Source: Gymnogyps californianus (taxonomy: Eukaryota; Chordata; Aves; Accipitriformes; Cathartidae). Taken from it: 64,000 bases of DNA. How positions within the stretch are numbered: the first letter of the stretch is position 1; the number at the start of each line of letters is the position of its first letter. The stretch is from contig NC_059482.1 in NCBI RefSeq assembly GCF_018139145.2, forward strand, positions 7,245,294 to 7,309,293, in the 5' to 3' direction. A model generated the notes under the pieces. That model was not told where the DNA came from. It made no database searches and saw only the letters and a program-made list of their open reading frames with translations. Positions 24,696-36,670 of this stretch are shown piece after piece. Both the position numbers and the translations under genes were made by a program.

Positions 24696-24794
24696 TTACT
24701 GGATGAATGGCATGCGCTCTTTATTCTCATTGTCCCCTTCATGGTCTTCTTCCTCTTCTCCAGCCTCACTGGTCTCTGTGCTGTCGTTGGCCAT
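24696..24794 (-). CDS. VAT1L: VAT1L last coding exon: acidic C-terminal tail
   Basis: Terminal coding exon of 33 codons including TAA (24698-24696), opening directly with ATG GCC after a CCCACAG acceptor (AG at 24796-24795). The peptide is Met-Ala-Asn-Asp, then a Thr/Ser-rich stretch, the acidic run GEEEEDHEGDNEN, then KERMPFIQ. This acidic tail and the MPFIQ ending are diagnostic of VAT1L rather than its paralogue VAT1. The preceding intron is phase 0, so the leading ATG codes for an internal methionine and is not a start. The exon is only 99 bp, so it does not stand out as an ORF; it was found from the peptide and splice site. The near identity to mammalian VAT1L implies constraint on this unstructured tail, whose role is unknown to me. 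Confidence 0.95.
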   Translation of the reverse strand: MANDSTETSEAGEEEEDHEGDNENKERMPFIQ

Positions 24795-26663
24795 CTGTGG
24801 GATGAAAGATGAAGGACATCAGAGCACCTTTCACATTGTTTTATTCATTCTTATTTCAGTTTGATTCATGTGATAAAGTGACTTTAAAAATGAAAGAAGA
24901 CATGGTTGCAACATGAAAATAAACATTCTGTCTGTGGAAAACTTCTGTTGGCACTACGCCACTTCCAGTGAAAATTGTAAGCTGTTCCCCCACGGCTTAC
25001 AGCTGAATTACATAACAGAAAGCTACTTTGTAGGACAGTTGCGCAAGCGGACTCTGATCTGTGCAGTTGTACCTAACTGATACTAAGGCGCTCAGATAGG
25101 AAATATGACTGTGTAGGAAGTTTACAGAATGTGTGAGACCTCTGGTTTACAACTCCTTCTGTATCTGCTCTTCCAGAAACAGGTAACACTATTCTTTAAT
25201 GCCAGCTAATGGATGGGATCTAGCCTCGCGTGAGGCATAGCATCATGAAAACTCAGAGAGCAACTGTTTTATACAAAAAACAATGAAACTTTATAGAGCA
25301 GTGGATATGTAGATGCTGGCAGAATATACCCATGACAGAGTGCAAATCCTGAATCATACAGGAGTGGGGAGAAACTGCATTTCCATATTTTATTGAAGAT
25401 GCCTGTACAGGTAGTAGGCAATTGCAGAAATTTGTAGTTCAGGATAGCATTTAAGGAGCACATTGTGTTTCTTCACACAGGAATATTTATTACAAGCTGT
25501 GTAAAGGTGCAAGACTCTCCTGTACTTCACCTTGTCAGTCTGACTCGTCTCTGGAAGCACAACAAAAGTCTGGTTAGCTGGACAGGTAGTAGTGCTTAAC
25601 AGCATGGAATTCTCTTATACACCAACATTACCTCTCTTAGGACACAAGAAGATTCTTGTATTAGCTTATAACTATTTCAAAACCAACTAAGCAAGGGACC
25701 CATTTACTTTTTAAAGAGAAATGCAGTGACATTGTACCTTCCCTGTTTGATTACCAGCCTCTGCTGGAAATTTTAAGATGCAATTCGGCCACTAAATAAT
25801 GCCCAGTTTTCGTATGTGAGGCCCCAAAAGCCTTCCTTTTCCTTGCAGCCATTTTGTACGAGATTTGGGGCCAATTTTAGAGTAAGCGTGAGTAAGAGCT
25901 TAACTGTAACTCCAGATTCCTTTCTGTTCTTTTGAAACAGGCAATATCTCAGGTCTGAAAGCAAACTTCACACATCGGTATTGATTTGAAGGCAGTTTTT
26001 CATTATCTTCTTTACTGCTCTTTCCTACATCATCAGTGAACGTTTAGGCGTAAGCCTGACTATCATTTACTACTGCTCTTTGTAATATTTCAGTATCATG
26101 CTAAGTGCTCCAAATCCAGTGGGCCGGAGCTCCATCACAACTATCTTCCTTCAGGACATTTCTAGAAGGAAGTATTTAGATACTATACTTCATACATTAT
26201 AAAAAAAAGTAGAAGAAATTTCTAGCAAAGGTAGACTCCGACTTTTGTATGGGAATCAGAAAGCACTTCTATGTTTGTACACTGAAGTAATATTGACTGT
26301 GTCTTTTTCTGTTCAATCCACTTATTAATACAGGAATTTTGTATTATGTAAAACGTCTATTTGTTTTCCATCACAGGGACAGAAATAGATGTGGCAGTTT
26401 TACCCAGATCTAAGACTTGCAAACACATTTTTGGAGAGGCAGATAGCCATTCAGTACAGCAAAGTAACTGCTGGGACTCTAGGAATTACAATTATATTTT
26501 ACTTTGGGTTAAATATATAAATTAAGATTATTGGTTGTATTTAGGTGCTATGGATTTAGAAGAAAACAGTATTAAAAAAAAATTATAAGGGATGTGTCCA
26601 AAAGTCACTACCATGCTTTAACTTGTGTGACTGTACACCATGTATGTAGTGCTTTGCACTCAC
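24795..26663 (-). other. VAT1L: VAT1L last intron
   Basis: A phase-0 intron of 1869 bp between the PTPL exon and the acidic-tail exon. Donor GTGAGT, acceptor CCCACAG. I see no repeat or gene in it. Confidence 0.88.
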
Positions 26664-26747
26664 CAGGGGAGTGGGTGCTTTCTCCACATCCAGAATTAGT
26701 TTTCCTATATTTCCTCGGTCATGGATTCTCTGCATGGCCTCCTTCAC
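26664..26747 (-). CDS. VAT1L: VAT1L internal exon, residues VKEAMQ to PTPL
   Basis: An 84-bp phase 0/0 exon of 28 codons beginning VKEAMQRIHDRGNIGKLILD and ending with VEKAPTPL. The acceptor is TTTTCAG-type with AG at 26749-26748, and the donor is CTG|GTGAGT with GT at 26663-26662. This is the C-terminal end of the catalytic MDR fold: a helix (EAMQRIHDRG) and the final strand (GKLILDV), the pattern that closes quinone-oxidoreductase-like proteins. A shadow frame reads through the donor and adds unrelated residues; the exon end was set by the consensus donor and by continuation into the acidic tail exon. It is separated from the previous coding exon by a 30.1 kb intron. Confidence 0.96.
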
Positions 26748-28033
26748 CTGAAAGAAAGATAACCTATTGATAATTTTCAGGCACACGCTAAGAGAAGCCT
26801 GAACTCCTTCCTTCCAAAACCAGCAATATATTTAAGGCATGCTAGGTGCAAGGTCATTCAAACAGCTGCTTGAAACAAAATTATAGTTAAACATTTTTTA
26901 GTGAATTTGTAAGGCCTGATTTTTGCATTGTGTTTGCCAAAATGGGATGTGAATCTTGATGACAGTTTCTGAATAGCATAATACATACGTAATGTTAATG
27001 CAGTACAACAGTAATGATTAGCTGAGGTGCAGAGAGAAATATAGGCTCAGGGAGTTAATCCTTACAGGTTGTTCATTAGATTTTGTCTTTGCAGAATATT
27101 TATCAAGAAACCCTACTTTCACTGAAAGTATGAAATGTTTTTCTAATTGATCTATGATATTTTTGAATTAATTTATTTTGCATTCCTATAGAGGGAATGC
27201 CGTATCCAGGCAGTGGCTGTGATTAATGCAATACTGTGGTTCTCATTGTATTTCTTTCCTTCTTTTTTCCACTTTTTTTCATTTTTTTTTTTTATTTTAA
27301 ATAAGTAGTGTCCTACCGATACCACTAAGACTTGACATTTAGCAGCTGGCTGCAATTAGTACATGTGAGAAAGGAACAAAAACCTCTTCTTAATAGTGCA
27401 CTGGAGAGGAGTTTATTTTGATGTATGAAGTTTCAGAACTCATGAGAGCTCAGTGTTGATGAATTGAAATTGTGTGTGTGTGTTGCACTGAATGTTCAAT
27501 GTGCAGCATGCAGACCACTATTAAATCACTGAAAATTGGAAGATGTCAAGAGTTTCCTCACTTTCATGGTGAGAAACTTCAGGAATTGAAAATGTACACA
27601 TAAAGGCTGTTTCATATCCTCACCACACTATTTTTTGCCGGCATAACAGGATATGTTGAGACAAGAAAGAGTTTTATGTTAATAGGATCTACCATCTGTG
27701 ACATAGTTTTATTGAATATTTTAAGAATAATAGCACAGAAGTTTGAAACAATATGCTGACTTGGGAACAGGTGAGTCCCACAGTACATTTAAAAGCCTGA
27801 ATTGGGGTCCAGGCACCTAAGATAATTACTGAATGTCTAATACAGAAGGAGGTATGAGATTTTTAAAGATACTAAGCGAATACAGCTTTCAACTTCCAAT
27901 TAAATTTAATGGATGCTGGGCACAAAATGTCTTTACCATCTGTTGGCCTTATTTTGAAAGCTGACTGCAGTGAACTCAATAGTACAACCTTAATTTTGCA
28001 AAGTGGTTCCCTCAATTAGTAAATACCAGACTT

Positions 28034-28053
28034 AAAAAAAAAAAAAAAAAAAA
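28034..28053. repeat. A20 homopolymer
   Basis: Twenty consecutive A in the giant VAT1L intron. It could be the tail of an old plus-strand retro-insertion, but nothing upstream is recognisable. Confidence 0.95.
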
Positions 28054-31000
28054 TCTGTTAGAACAAAAGAAAAATTGCACTGCAAAACACAATGACTTTG
28101 TAACTTAGGGCATAATTGTAAATTAACCTTGGAAAACACAATCTTATGAATCCCACTGGATAGAAGGTTGACCTCTAAATGTAGTCCACAAAATCACAAT
28201 AACTTTTATGAAGTTACCTTACAGCATAAACAATACCTAACTATCCTATAAGACTTGTTCTGCATTATGGACAATATTCCTTTAAGAATATCCAAAAAAG
28301 ACTCTGAAGCAGCAGCAGCTGTATTATTTTTTATGACTCCTATTAGCCAAATCAAGCTTTAGGAGTCTATAGCATGGCATAAATAACCAACACAGATGTG
28401 ACAGAATTGGAGAAATCAGCAAACACACTTGCCTGTCCATTGAAATTTATTACCAGAACATCACATGGAAAGCAGGATATGCAACATTTATTTTAATTTG
28501 TACCATATCATCTTTAGCAAGGCAAATTTGAGAAAATGTGGTTTCCCTGCATTTTTCACATGCACAGTATCAAATTTAAGACCTGGAGAAAGGTTCAGGA
28601 GTTGTTGCCAGGACACTTGTAAGTATCCTGCAAATGCAAACAGCAGGCAGGGGCAAAGGGAACCATAAAACTTGTAACAATAATAGTGGCTATGGAATCC
28701 AGGTGGAGCTATTAAAATATATACAAAATTTGAAAAGATGTTTGAAGAGCTGATACAACAGCTGTATATTTTAGTGTTATTTGCAACTTGCCTACCCCGT
28801 TAGTCAAATTCTGTACTAGTGCAATGCCATTCAGTACACTATGTCTGAGTTAAGAACCATGAGCTATTCTATAAATGAGAAATTTTTCTGTTTATGGCTG
28901 CTAACAGCCCACTTACTCAACCAAGACTGCAACTACTTGTTTCCCAAGGTGCCTGAATATTAAAACCATTCCCTCTTATACTATAGAGGGCAGAGAGCAT
29001 TATAAACCTTCTTTGCTATGCAAGTATGGTTAAGGCTTAAGTTGTTCTATGCAGACTATATAAAAGCATTTACTTTTTCATGTGAACATTTAAGTGCTGC
29101 ATACAGTCTGCCTTTCACAGAGTGTGGTACGGAGCTTCTGCTAAGTCTGTGCCTGCGTGTTTGCACATTACCAATGAAGACAGTGAATCACTCTGCACTT
29201 GGTTAAAATCAGACCCAGACTTAACTGGTAGTACGGTGAGGCATGTGGAAATCCTGGAATTTACTGGAGGTTCTCTGAAGTGGCCGAAGTTTGATTCAAA
29301 ATAAATATCCCTTCCAGTAGCAAGGATCAAAAGGGTTTCCCTCTTCTTACAGAATTGTGTCCCTAAATTACTTTTCACCAATTATTCTATATTGGTTGCT
29401 ATTTGCATTTGTCAGCTCAAATCCAAGTAAATGGATCTGATGTACTTTTATTTACATGGACGAGTTAATTGAATTTCTTCTTGTGCAGTATCATCAGCAG
29501 AGGGCTCTTGGATTGGAAATAGTGCACAGGAGTGTTTGCTAATATAAAGAGATTCCATTGGAATAAAGGACAAAAATTCTGTTGGCCTTTGTCTGCTTTC
29601 AGTATAGCTCAGCCCTTAGAGGGTTTGTGCCTAAACTAATGCTGAACTACAGATTTGAGCCTTGAGAGCCCCAAAACTGACACAATATGTATCACAGAGC
29701 TCTGCACTGGAATCAGAACTACTTTTACACGTTAGTGGACAATTGGAAAATGCTTCCACTTTCCATGTTATTTACGTAAGGAAAGTTGGCAAACCAGTTA
29801 CTGAAAACCAAGAAAGACCCAGAATGCTGCACAGACATGCACTGTCTGATGAATCCAACACAGGCACTCCTAGGCAGCAGTAGAGGAAAATGATTAATAG
29901 CAAAGGAGAAATAAAAAGAATCCCAAGTTTGCCTTTTCCCTCAAGCACACTTGCATTAATTCATATTTTAGTTTGACATACTGTTTTTAAGCATACTCTA
30001 GAGTAGAATCATCTTCCCCTATCTGTTCAGTCTAGTGGAAAATGATAACAAACACAGGAAAAGGACCTAACTCAGTTTGAAACAATTTGCATTTGCTTTA
30101 GGGAATATGCTTTTATAATTGGAGAAACAATTTTGAGCAAGTATATTTCTCCCACCCCTTTCAGCTCTACAAACGGTACAGTCATGGATATGTTATCACA
30201 TACCCTCGTTCAAGTGTTTTTCAGCAATGACAGTGAATCTGGAAATTGAGACGACCTATGCAATAATGAGGTCATCTGTAAAACAAAAAACATGGTCTAG
30301 AAAGACAAAACCAATGTACCTCAAGGTCTTTTACAAGTCATGCTTACCATGCCCTGTGAGAAATATTCAAATTCTCATTTTCCATCATAACTCCTCAAGT
30401 GCTGCAGATTTTCTGAGCCTTCTACGAGCTCCTTCCTCATACCACTCTGCTGGACCCAAGCAGAGAGGCAAGGAATATAAAATACATAGAGCTTAATTGG
30501 GAATGTACAGAACCATTGCACTGTGTTAGCCTTATAGGCAAAATTTAGCAGCTTTAACATTTCTTAGAAAATTTTAATCTATTAACACACGCACATTTAA
30601 AAAGGTGTTATGCTACCAACAGATTTCTTCAAAGAAGTCTTGATACAAACACAGGATAAAAAAATCACAAAGCTGGCAAAGAAGGCCTGTTGTGAAAAAG
30701 CCTATTCAAGTATATTTTCCTGAGGGGATGTTACGGTCAGGATCTTGGATCAGAGCCACAATACAGTCCATCCGTATTGTGTATCATACTGAGAAGAGCA
30801 ACAATTACTGTCAATAGACCTTGGTAGGAGAGTAAGGGTAGAAATGCCTTCATGTCATCGGTCAGAGAATGTTCTAAAAGCAGTTTCACCACAGCTGTGT
30901 TCTCTCGAAGTATAAAGTTTGATGGCTGTACTGAATCCTCTCCAACACCACCGTAGTGTCTCTCTTGGGGTACTCCTCAAAAGTATCAAGAACTTTGGAT

Positions 31001-32550
31001 ATTGTGTCCTTTTTAAAATTTCTTATTCCGCTTCCAATAGGCTCATCTTCTCCAGCCTCAAGCTGAGGCACTTATCTTAACCAACAATGCTAATTTTCAG
31101 CATATTGTTTCATACTTTCATCTCCTACCAGACTAGATTTTCTCTGTCTTCAAAAACAAGCTGTAACAACAAGGCACCCCTCTAACAATTTTTATACAGG
31201 TAAGTATTGCAAAAAGTTAGTATTTTTAAAAGTCTGCATACAAACTAAAACAGAAAAGCAAAGAAAAAGCAAGTTGACAACGCACACTGGGTTCTACATT
31301 CAAGGGACAGATATCTGCCTTGTCTTCCTACTTTCAAACATCTGAGCTCTACAGGCTTTCAAAGACAATGCAGGTAATGATTTACAGTAAAGAATAGAAT
31401 TTTGGAAATTCTAACGATGGGTAAGTCTGGAATTCCATGTGGGTCTAACAGATTTTTAAAACCTGGTTTGAGAAAGCTCAGTACTTGTTCCTCCCAATGA
31501 GAACTTTGACAGTAACTGGCTGTGCCAATAGTTGTCTGCAAATTCAGAAATGATGCCACACTCGGGGTAACGGCATGCAGCATTCTGCTCAACCTTCCTT
31601 CACTGATTAAAAAATTAAAATTATTGAATATTACAATCCTGTCCAGTTCATACAAGAGCAACACAAAGAAATCAACAGGAAAACCTCAGCACATCTCAGG
31701 ACAATGCCTGGATGAGACAGGTGTATGTATTTTGGGGTATTCTGTTTGTGTGTTTTGGGTGAGTGTTTATTTCTGTGCTTTGCGATGGGGAAAAGATTAG
31801 TCTGGTCTTTACTTTGTGGGTTTTTTTAAAGATAACTTTCCAATGGAGTAGGTTGCTAAAATGATTCATTCAGTGTTGCTGATTCTATTGGATTTGGGGA
31901 ATTTGATATCATTTTAGAAAGACTGATTATGTACCTTGAAATTACTGATACTTAGGTCTTGATGCTACCTATTACCAAAATAAGCCAAAAAAGAAGACAC
32001 AAAAATTAAGTAATTTTTAAAGTTTGTCTGTGAAATTTTAAAATGGTATCTTTTTGTAAAAAAATTGTTGTCACTGCAGCAAAGAGAATGTTTTCAGCTG
32101 GGCTGTAGTTCACGGAGCTGCCTATATAATCTCATTTTAACAAAACAGTTAATTTAGTAGTATCACATTAGCTCTAGATATTGTTAAAAAGAAATAGCAT
32201 GGTATTATAAATACAATAGATTTCCTGTTCCTTGTAGCAATGATATGCTAAATTAATATAGTATCTCTAAAAGAAAGACAGCTTTCCATATTTCTTTAGC
32301 TAATACCTCATGGCAATAAGTTTTTATTTCACTAAAAGCAAAAGAGAATACTCTATAATAACAGCCATAAATTATTTTCCTCTACTGAATACACCACCAG
32401 TGTATGCATTGGGAACATGGTATGATTTTATTGTAGTCATTTGGTCATTAGTGAGCTGATAGCAATTCTAATTTAAAATAAAGTACAAGCTTGCATAAAA
32501 AAAGAGAAAAAAATTATTTTAGTTTCTTACTAGCACTTCTAAAATAGTGA

Positions 32551-32591
32551 AGTACTAATAATAGCAGAGTACTAATAGTAAAGTACTAATA
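32551..32591. repeat. Three-copy decamer AGTACTAATA
   Basis: AGTACTAATA occurs at 32551, 32568 and 32582, spaced 17 and 14 bp, within an AT-rich stretch. A small degenerate minisatellite is the simplest reading. Confidence 0.8.
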
Positions 32592-34400
32592 CTGCAACTA
32601 AGAAACCAGCTTTTAAGAATCACATTATATCCACAAATGACTTACATAAGTTCAATGAAGTGCTCTGTCAGCCCTCCTGACTAATTTGCAATACATTTCT
32701 ATGTGAGATTTATATATAAAAAAAGCACAAAATGAAGCATGTTATTACCTGTAACCACTCAGACTGCAGAAAAGATCTTCATACTGAAATTAAAAATAGC
32801 AGCCACAACATATTTTTTTACTCAAATAGTTTCTGCAAATCTAAAATCATGAAAAACAAGGTGTATTCCAAACAGAGCAAGTAACATAATATGCTATCAG
32901 ATGATATTACATTTGGATATTTGCAGCTAGCTTGTGATTACATTGGTTTTCCATAGCTTTTGATGGGAGTGTGTAAAAACAGTCCATTTTAAATTGACTA
33001 AAAGACTTTTTCTCCTGAAATGCATCTTGTACACCTGCCTTAGTACTAGTGTTTTTCCTATCTTCTCCTTGGATTTTTCTTGTTTGTTTTTAGCACTTTT
33101 TTTTCCCCGGGTGAAATTAGTAACTGGGACAGATTTCTTGTCTGCCTTTTCATCTTAAGTCATTCATTTCAGGTCTCCACCTCTACTGTCCTGGTAGTCA
33201 TGGCACTGATCCTTCCATCGCTGAAGTCTGCAACTGAAGTGAGACCAAGTGAGGAGTGCAGTGCCTTACAGAAGATATCTTACGATTTAACCTTGGATCC
33301 CCATTACAGAACAAGCTTGAAAACTGGACTGAGACCATGATTACTTTGGAAAGTTCCTGAATAGAGATGTTTTCCTGGGTGTAAGTCTGACCCTTTATAA
33401 ATAATATATGCCTGAAACAAACAATTATGCTCCAACTTTGTATTGCTGTAGTCAAGCCTCCACTTATTTACCCATTTTACTTCAAACTAATTTGTTGGCT
33501 GTTCTCCATTTGAAATCAAGGGCCAACAGTAATCTCTACTGAGGTGTTCATAAATGTTTGCTGACATTCAGTTGTCTCTGGAACTTCATTTTGTTGTTAG
33601 AATATAGCAAAAGCAGTCTACTGCTTTATAAATATAGGAAAAGTTAAATGGCAAATGTATTACTAATTATCTGTTGCACCATTTCACAGCGTGAAAGAGA
33701 AATGCAGCCTGCCTAAGAAACGGATGCTATTTTCAAGCCTTTGGATATTATTTTAAACATAATGATCCATTTCTGTATTTGGCTCTTATAAGGAACCAAC
33801 CTCAGGAGTAAAATAAGAGAGACTGCAAAGTTGGAACACTAAACCTCTCGCTATGCCAATATAACACATTGGGGGCTTTAGGCCCATGTTAGTAATACTG
33901 ATGTTTAGCAGAGACAAACAATGAAGGCAACATGCCATGGAAAAACTTCCTAGTGGAAATGTCAAAACATAATGCTTTCACATCCTACATGAAGCTGTTC
34001 AGCTCAGTAATTTTATCAATTTTTTTCAGTCAAGTTGCACATTTACTTCAGGGGAAAAAAAAAAAAGGAATTGAAAGACACCAGTGCAACAGATGAGTGG
34101 ATATTCTTTTAACTCCATGAGGTTGAATGCAGTTTGTTGCACAAACTGCCATCTACAGATTACAGTTTCATTTTTGCAGATGACTTCTTTAACCCCTCAC
34201 TCTCAGCTAAGGTAGGTTTATTGGATGGTGGCAGAGGACTGTGTACTTTCTTTTCTTGGCCCCCTGTGGTGATAGTGGGTTTCCCTGAGGTATATGAAGG
34301 GATTCCTGCTTACAATAAAGGAATCCTTCATTCCCCTTTTTGCTAAATTAGGCCGTAGCAGGAAAGGCTGAAGAATCTTATGCCAAGGTTACAAATTTAA

Positions 34401-35143
34401 TCATAGAATCAGAGAATGGTTTGGGTTGGAAGGCACCTTAAAGATCATGTAGTTCCAACCCCCCTGCCATAGGCAGGGACACCTTCCACTAGACCAGGTT
34501 GCTCAAAGCCCCATCCGACCTGGCCTTGAACAATTCCAGGGACAGGGCATCCACAACTTCTCTGGGCAACCTGTTCCAGTGCCTCACCACCCTCACAGTG
34601 AAGAACGTCTTTCTTACATCTAATCTAAATCTACCCTCTTTCAGTTTAAAGCCATTAGCCTTTGTCCTATCACTACATGCCCTTGTAACAAGTCCCTCTC
34701 CAGCTTTCTTGTAGGCCCCCTTTAGGTACTGGAAGGCTGCTATAAGGTCTCCCCGGAGCCTTCTCTTCTCCAGGCTGAACAACCCCAACTCTCTCAGCCT
34801 GTCTTCATAGGAGAGGTGCTCCAGCCCTCTGATCAACTTTGTGGTCCTCCTCTGGACTTGCTCCAACAGGTCCATGTCCTTCTTATGTTGAGGGCCCCAG
34901 AGGTGAACACAGTACTCCAGGTGGGGTCTCACCAGAGCGGAGTAGAGGGGGAGAATCACATCCCTCAACCTGCTGGTCACGCTTCTTTTGATGCGGCCCA
35001 GGATATGGTTGGCTTTCTGGGCTGCAAGTGCACATTGCCAGGTCATGATGAGCTTCTTGTCAGCCAACAGCCCCCAGTCCTTCTCTGCAGGGCTGCTCTC
35101 AATCCACTCATCGCCCAGCCTGTATTTGTGCTTCCAAGCCAGA
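34401..35143 (-). mobile_element. CR1 LINE, 5'-truncated, 3' part of reverse transcriptase ORF
   Basis: A chicken-repeat-1 non-LTR retrotransposon inserted in the sense orientation of VAT1L. The frame runs open for about 217 codons from the truncation point near 35143 to a natural-looking stop at 34491-34489. Recognisable CR1 ORF2 blocks in order are YRLGDEWIESSPAEKD, QCALAAQKAN, IKRSVTSRLRDVILPLYSAL, VRPHLEYC, QRRTTKLIRGLEHLSYEDRL, LGLFSLEKRRLRGDL, and the terminal HWNRLPREVV with LELFKARSDGALSNLV. This covers the end of the reverse transcriptase domain (thumb/C-terminal region); the catalytic core and endonuclease are missing, so the copy cannot move by itself. A short 3'UTR of about 90 bp ends in the CR1-type tail, ATTCTCTGATTCTATGAT. 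The absence of stops or frameshifts suggests a fairly recent insertion. Confidence 0.96.
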
Positions 35144-36632
35144 AGTGAAATTAGTTCAATTATCTCAGTGTAATCTGTCAAACTCACCAATCATTCTAAT
35201 GCTGTATCATCACGTATTGTCAAAAAGGTAATCAGCACCCAAATAAAGGGAAAGTCCCTCACCTCCAGATGGGCACAGTGGAACAGAGCATCAATTTAGT
35301 TTATGATCTACAACCGTAATTTTTCCCTCTCACTAGTTCCATATATTTAGGTTCAATATTGCTGTTTATTTTCATACATGATCTCAGAGAATCACCTTTT
35401 GTCCTCTGTTTACACATTGAAAATGTCCAAGCCTTCCAGCATGTCAAGACCGTTGCCCTCTAGCCGTGAAATAATCCCCTCATCCATTGTAACCTGCGCT
35501 GCAAAGATCACCCCAAAGTCTTACTTTTCCAGCTACGTCCCTTCCCTCTTTAATCTTTCAGCTGGTTCTTGACTAAAAGTGAAGACACAAGTAGCAACAT
35601 TTACTCTCTGCATCTGGCCATCAACCCAAGTCTTTTCTGCCCACATCACCTCCTATGAGTACTTTTACCCAGTATTATTTTAAGCACCTGCACAATTTTT
35701 CCTGTGCTGCATTTATATGTAAGAGAGAGTCCAACAAAGACATCTCTAAAGCTGGTGCTTTAGTGATTCTTTACAGTAATCCCCAAAATGGCAACATCAT
35801 TACACCCCTCAAATTCTTCATAAGTCTCTTTTGGTGTGTATACAGGAGGCTGAAAACAGCTGATTATTTGAGAAGTAGCTGCCATAGTCAGGTAACAGTC
35901 ACCCCTTCCTGGCTCACACCACATGATGCTCTTGGACAGTTTTTGAAGCAGGGACTGTGTCTTCTTAGGGGTGCGTATATCATGTCAACAGAACCCCCAC
36001 CTGATCATAGCCAAGCCTGCTAATCATGGCTGTAGCACACAGAAATAGTAACAGCACCTTTTAACCATCTGTCATTGTACAGCCAATTTCATACATAAGT
36101 AAAAGAGGCAGAACAAAGCATTTTGCAACAGCAAAATAGCTTTATCCCGAGGCTCTTGCCTCTGTTCTCCAAAGAATATAGGGAGAAAGGAGGGAGCACC
36201 CATTTAGCCTGCTTAACCATCAGAAACAGAATCATGTCTTTTCTCAAAAGTTTTGTTGTTTAACTGTATCGTCAATAAAAGAACTTTCAAGTTCAGGGGA
36301 GAAAGAAATAGCAGTAATGTAGAGGCCAAATACAAGAAATGCAGAAATTAGTGAAGGGAGTTAGATAATTGTCTAAACATTCAGGCATGTGCTAGAACTT
36401 AAAGTTAGAAACCTTGGTTCAGAAATAGGTTGGAAAAGACAAAGAAATACTAGATTATCCCATGGGATCTTTCTAACACTCAGCATGGTCTTTGGTTTGG
36501 TATTGTTGTGCAGAACAGGTCCAAAATCCACTTCATAATGCTATTGTGAGGTTCAGTAGATGTTGGAAAGGAAAGCGCACAGCATGACAGCTACTTTTTG
36601 AGGAAAATTTGGAATATTCTGTGTATATGAAC

Positions 36633-36670
36633 AAATTTCACTCCCTGTTCCAAATTCGACTCCCTGTTCC
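36633..36670. repeat. 19-bp tandem duplication
   Basis: Two adjacent 19-bp copies, AAATTTCACTCCCTGTTCC and AAATTCGACTCCCTGTTCC, differ at two positions. There is no spacer. It lies in the giant VAT1L intron. Confidence 0.9.

Noticed and set aside
27536..27585. Hairpin GTTTC-C-TCAC / GTGAGAAAC, considered as a microRNA precursor
   Set aside because: Stem of nine pairs with a bulge is too short for a pre-miRNA.
34816..35148. 110-codon plus-strand frame
   Set aside because: Shadow of the minus-strand CR1 reverse-transcriptase frame.
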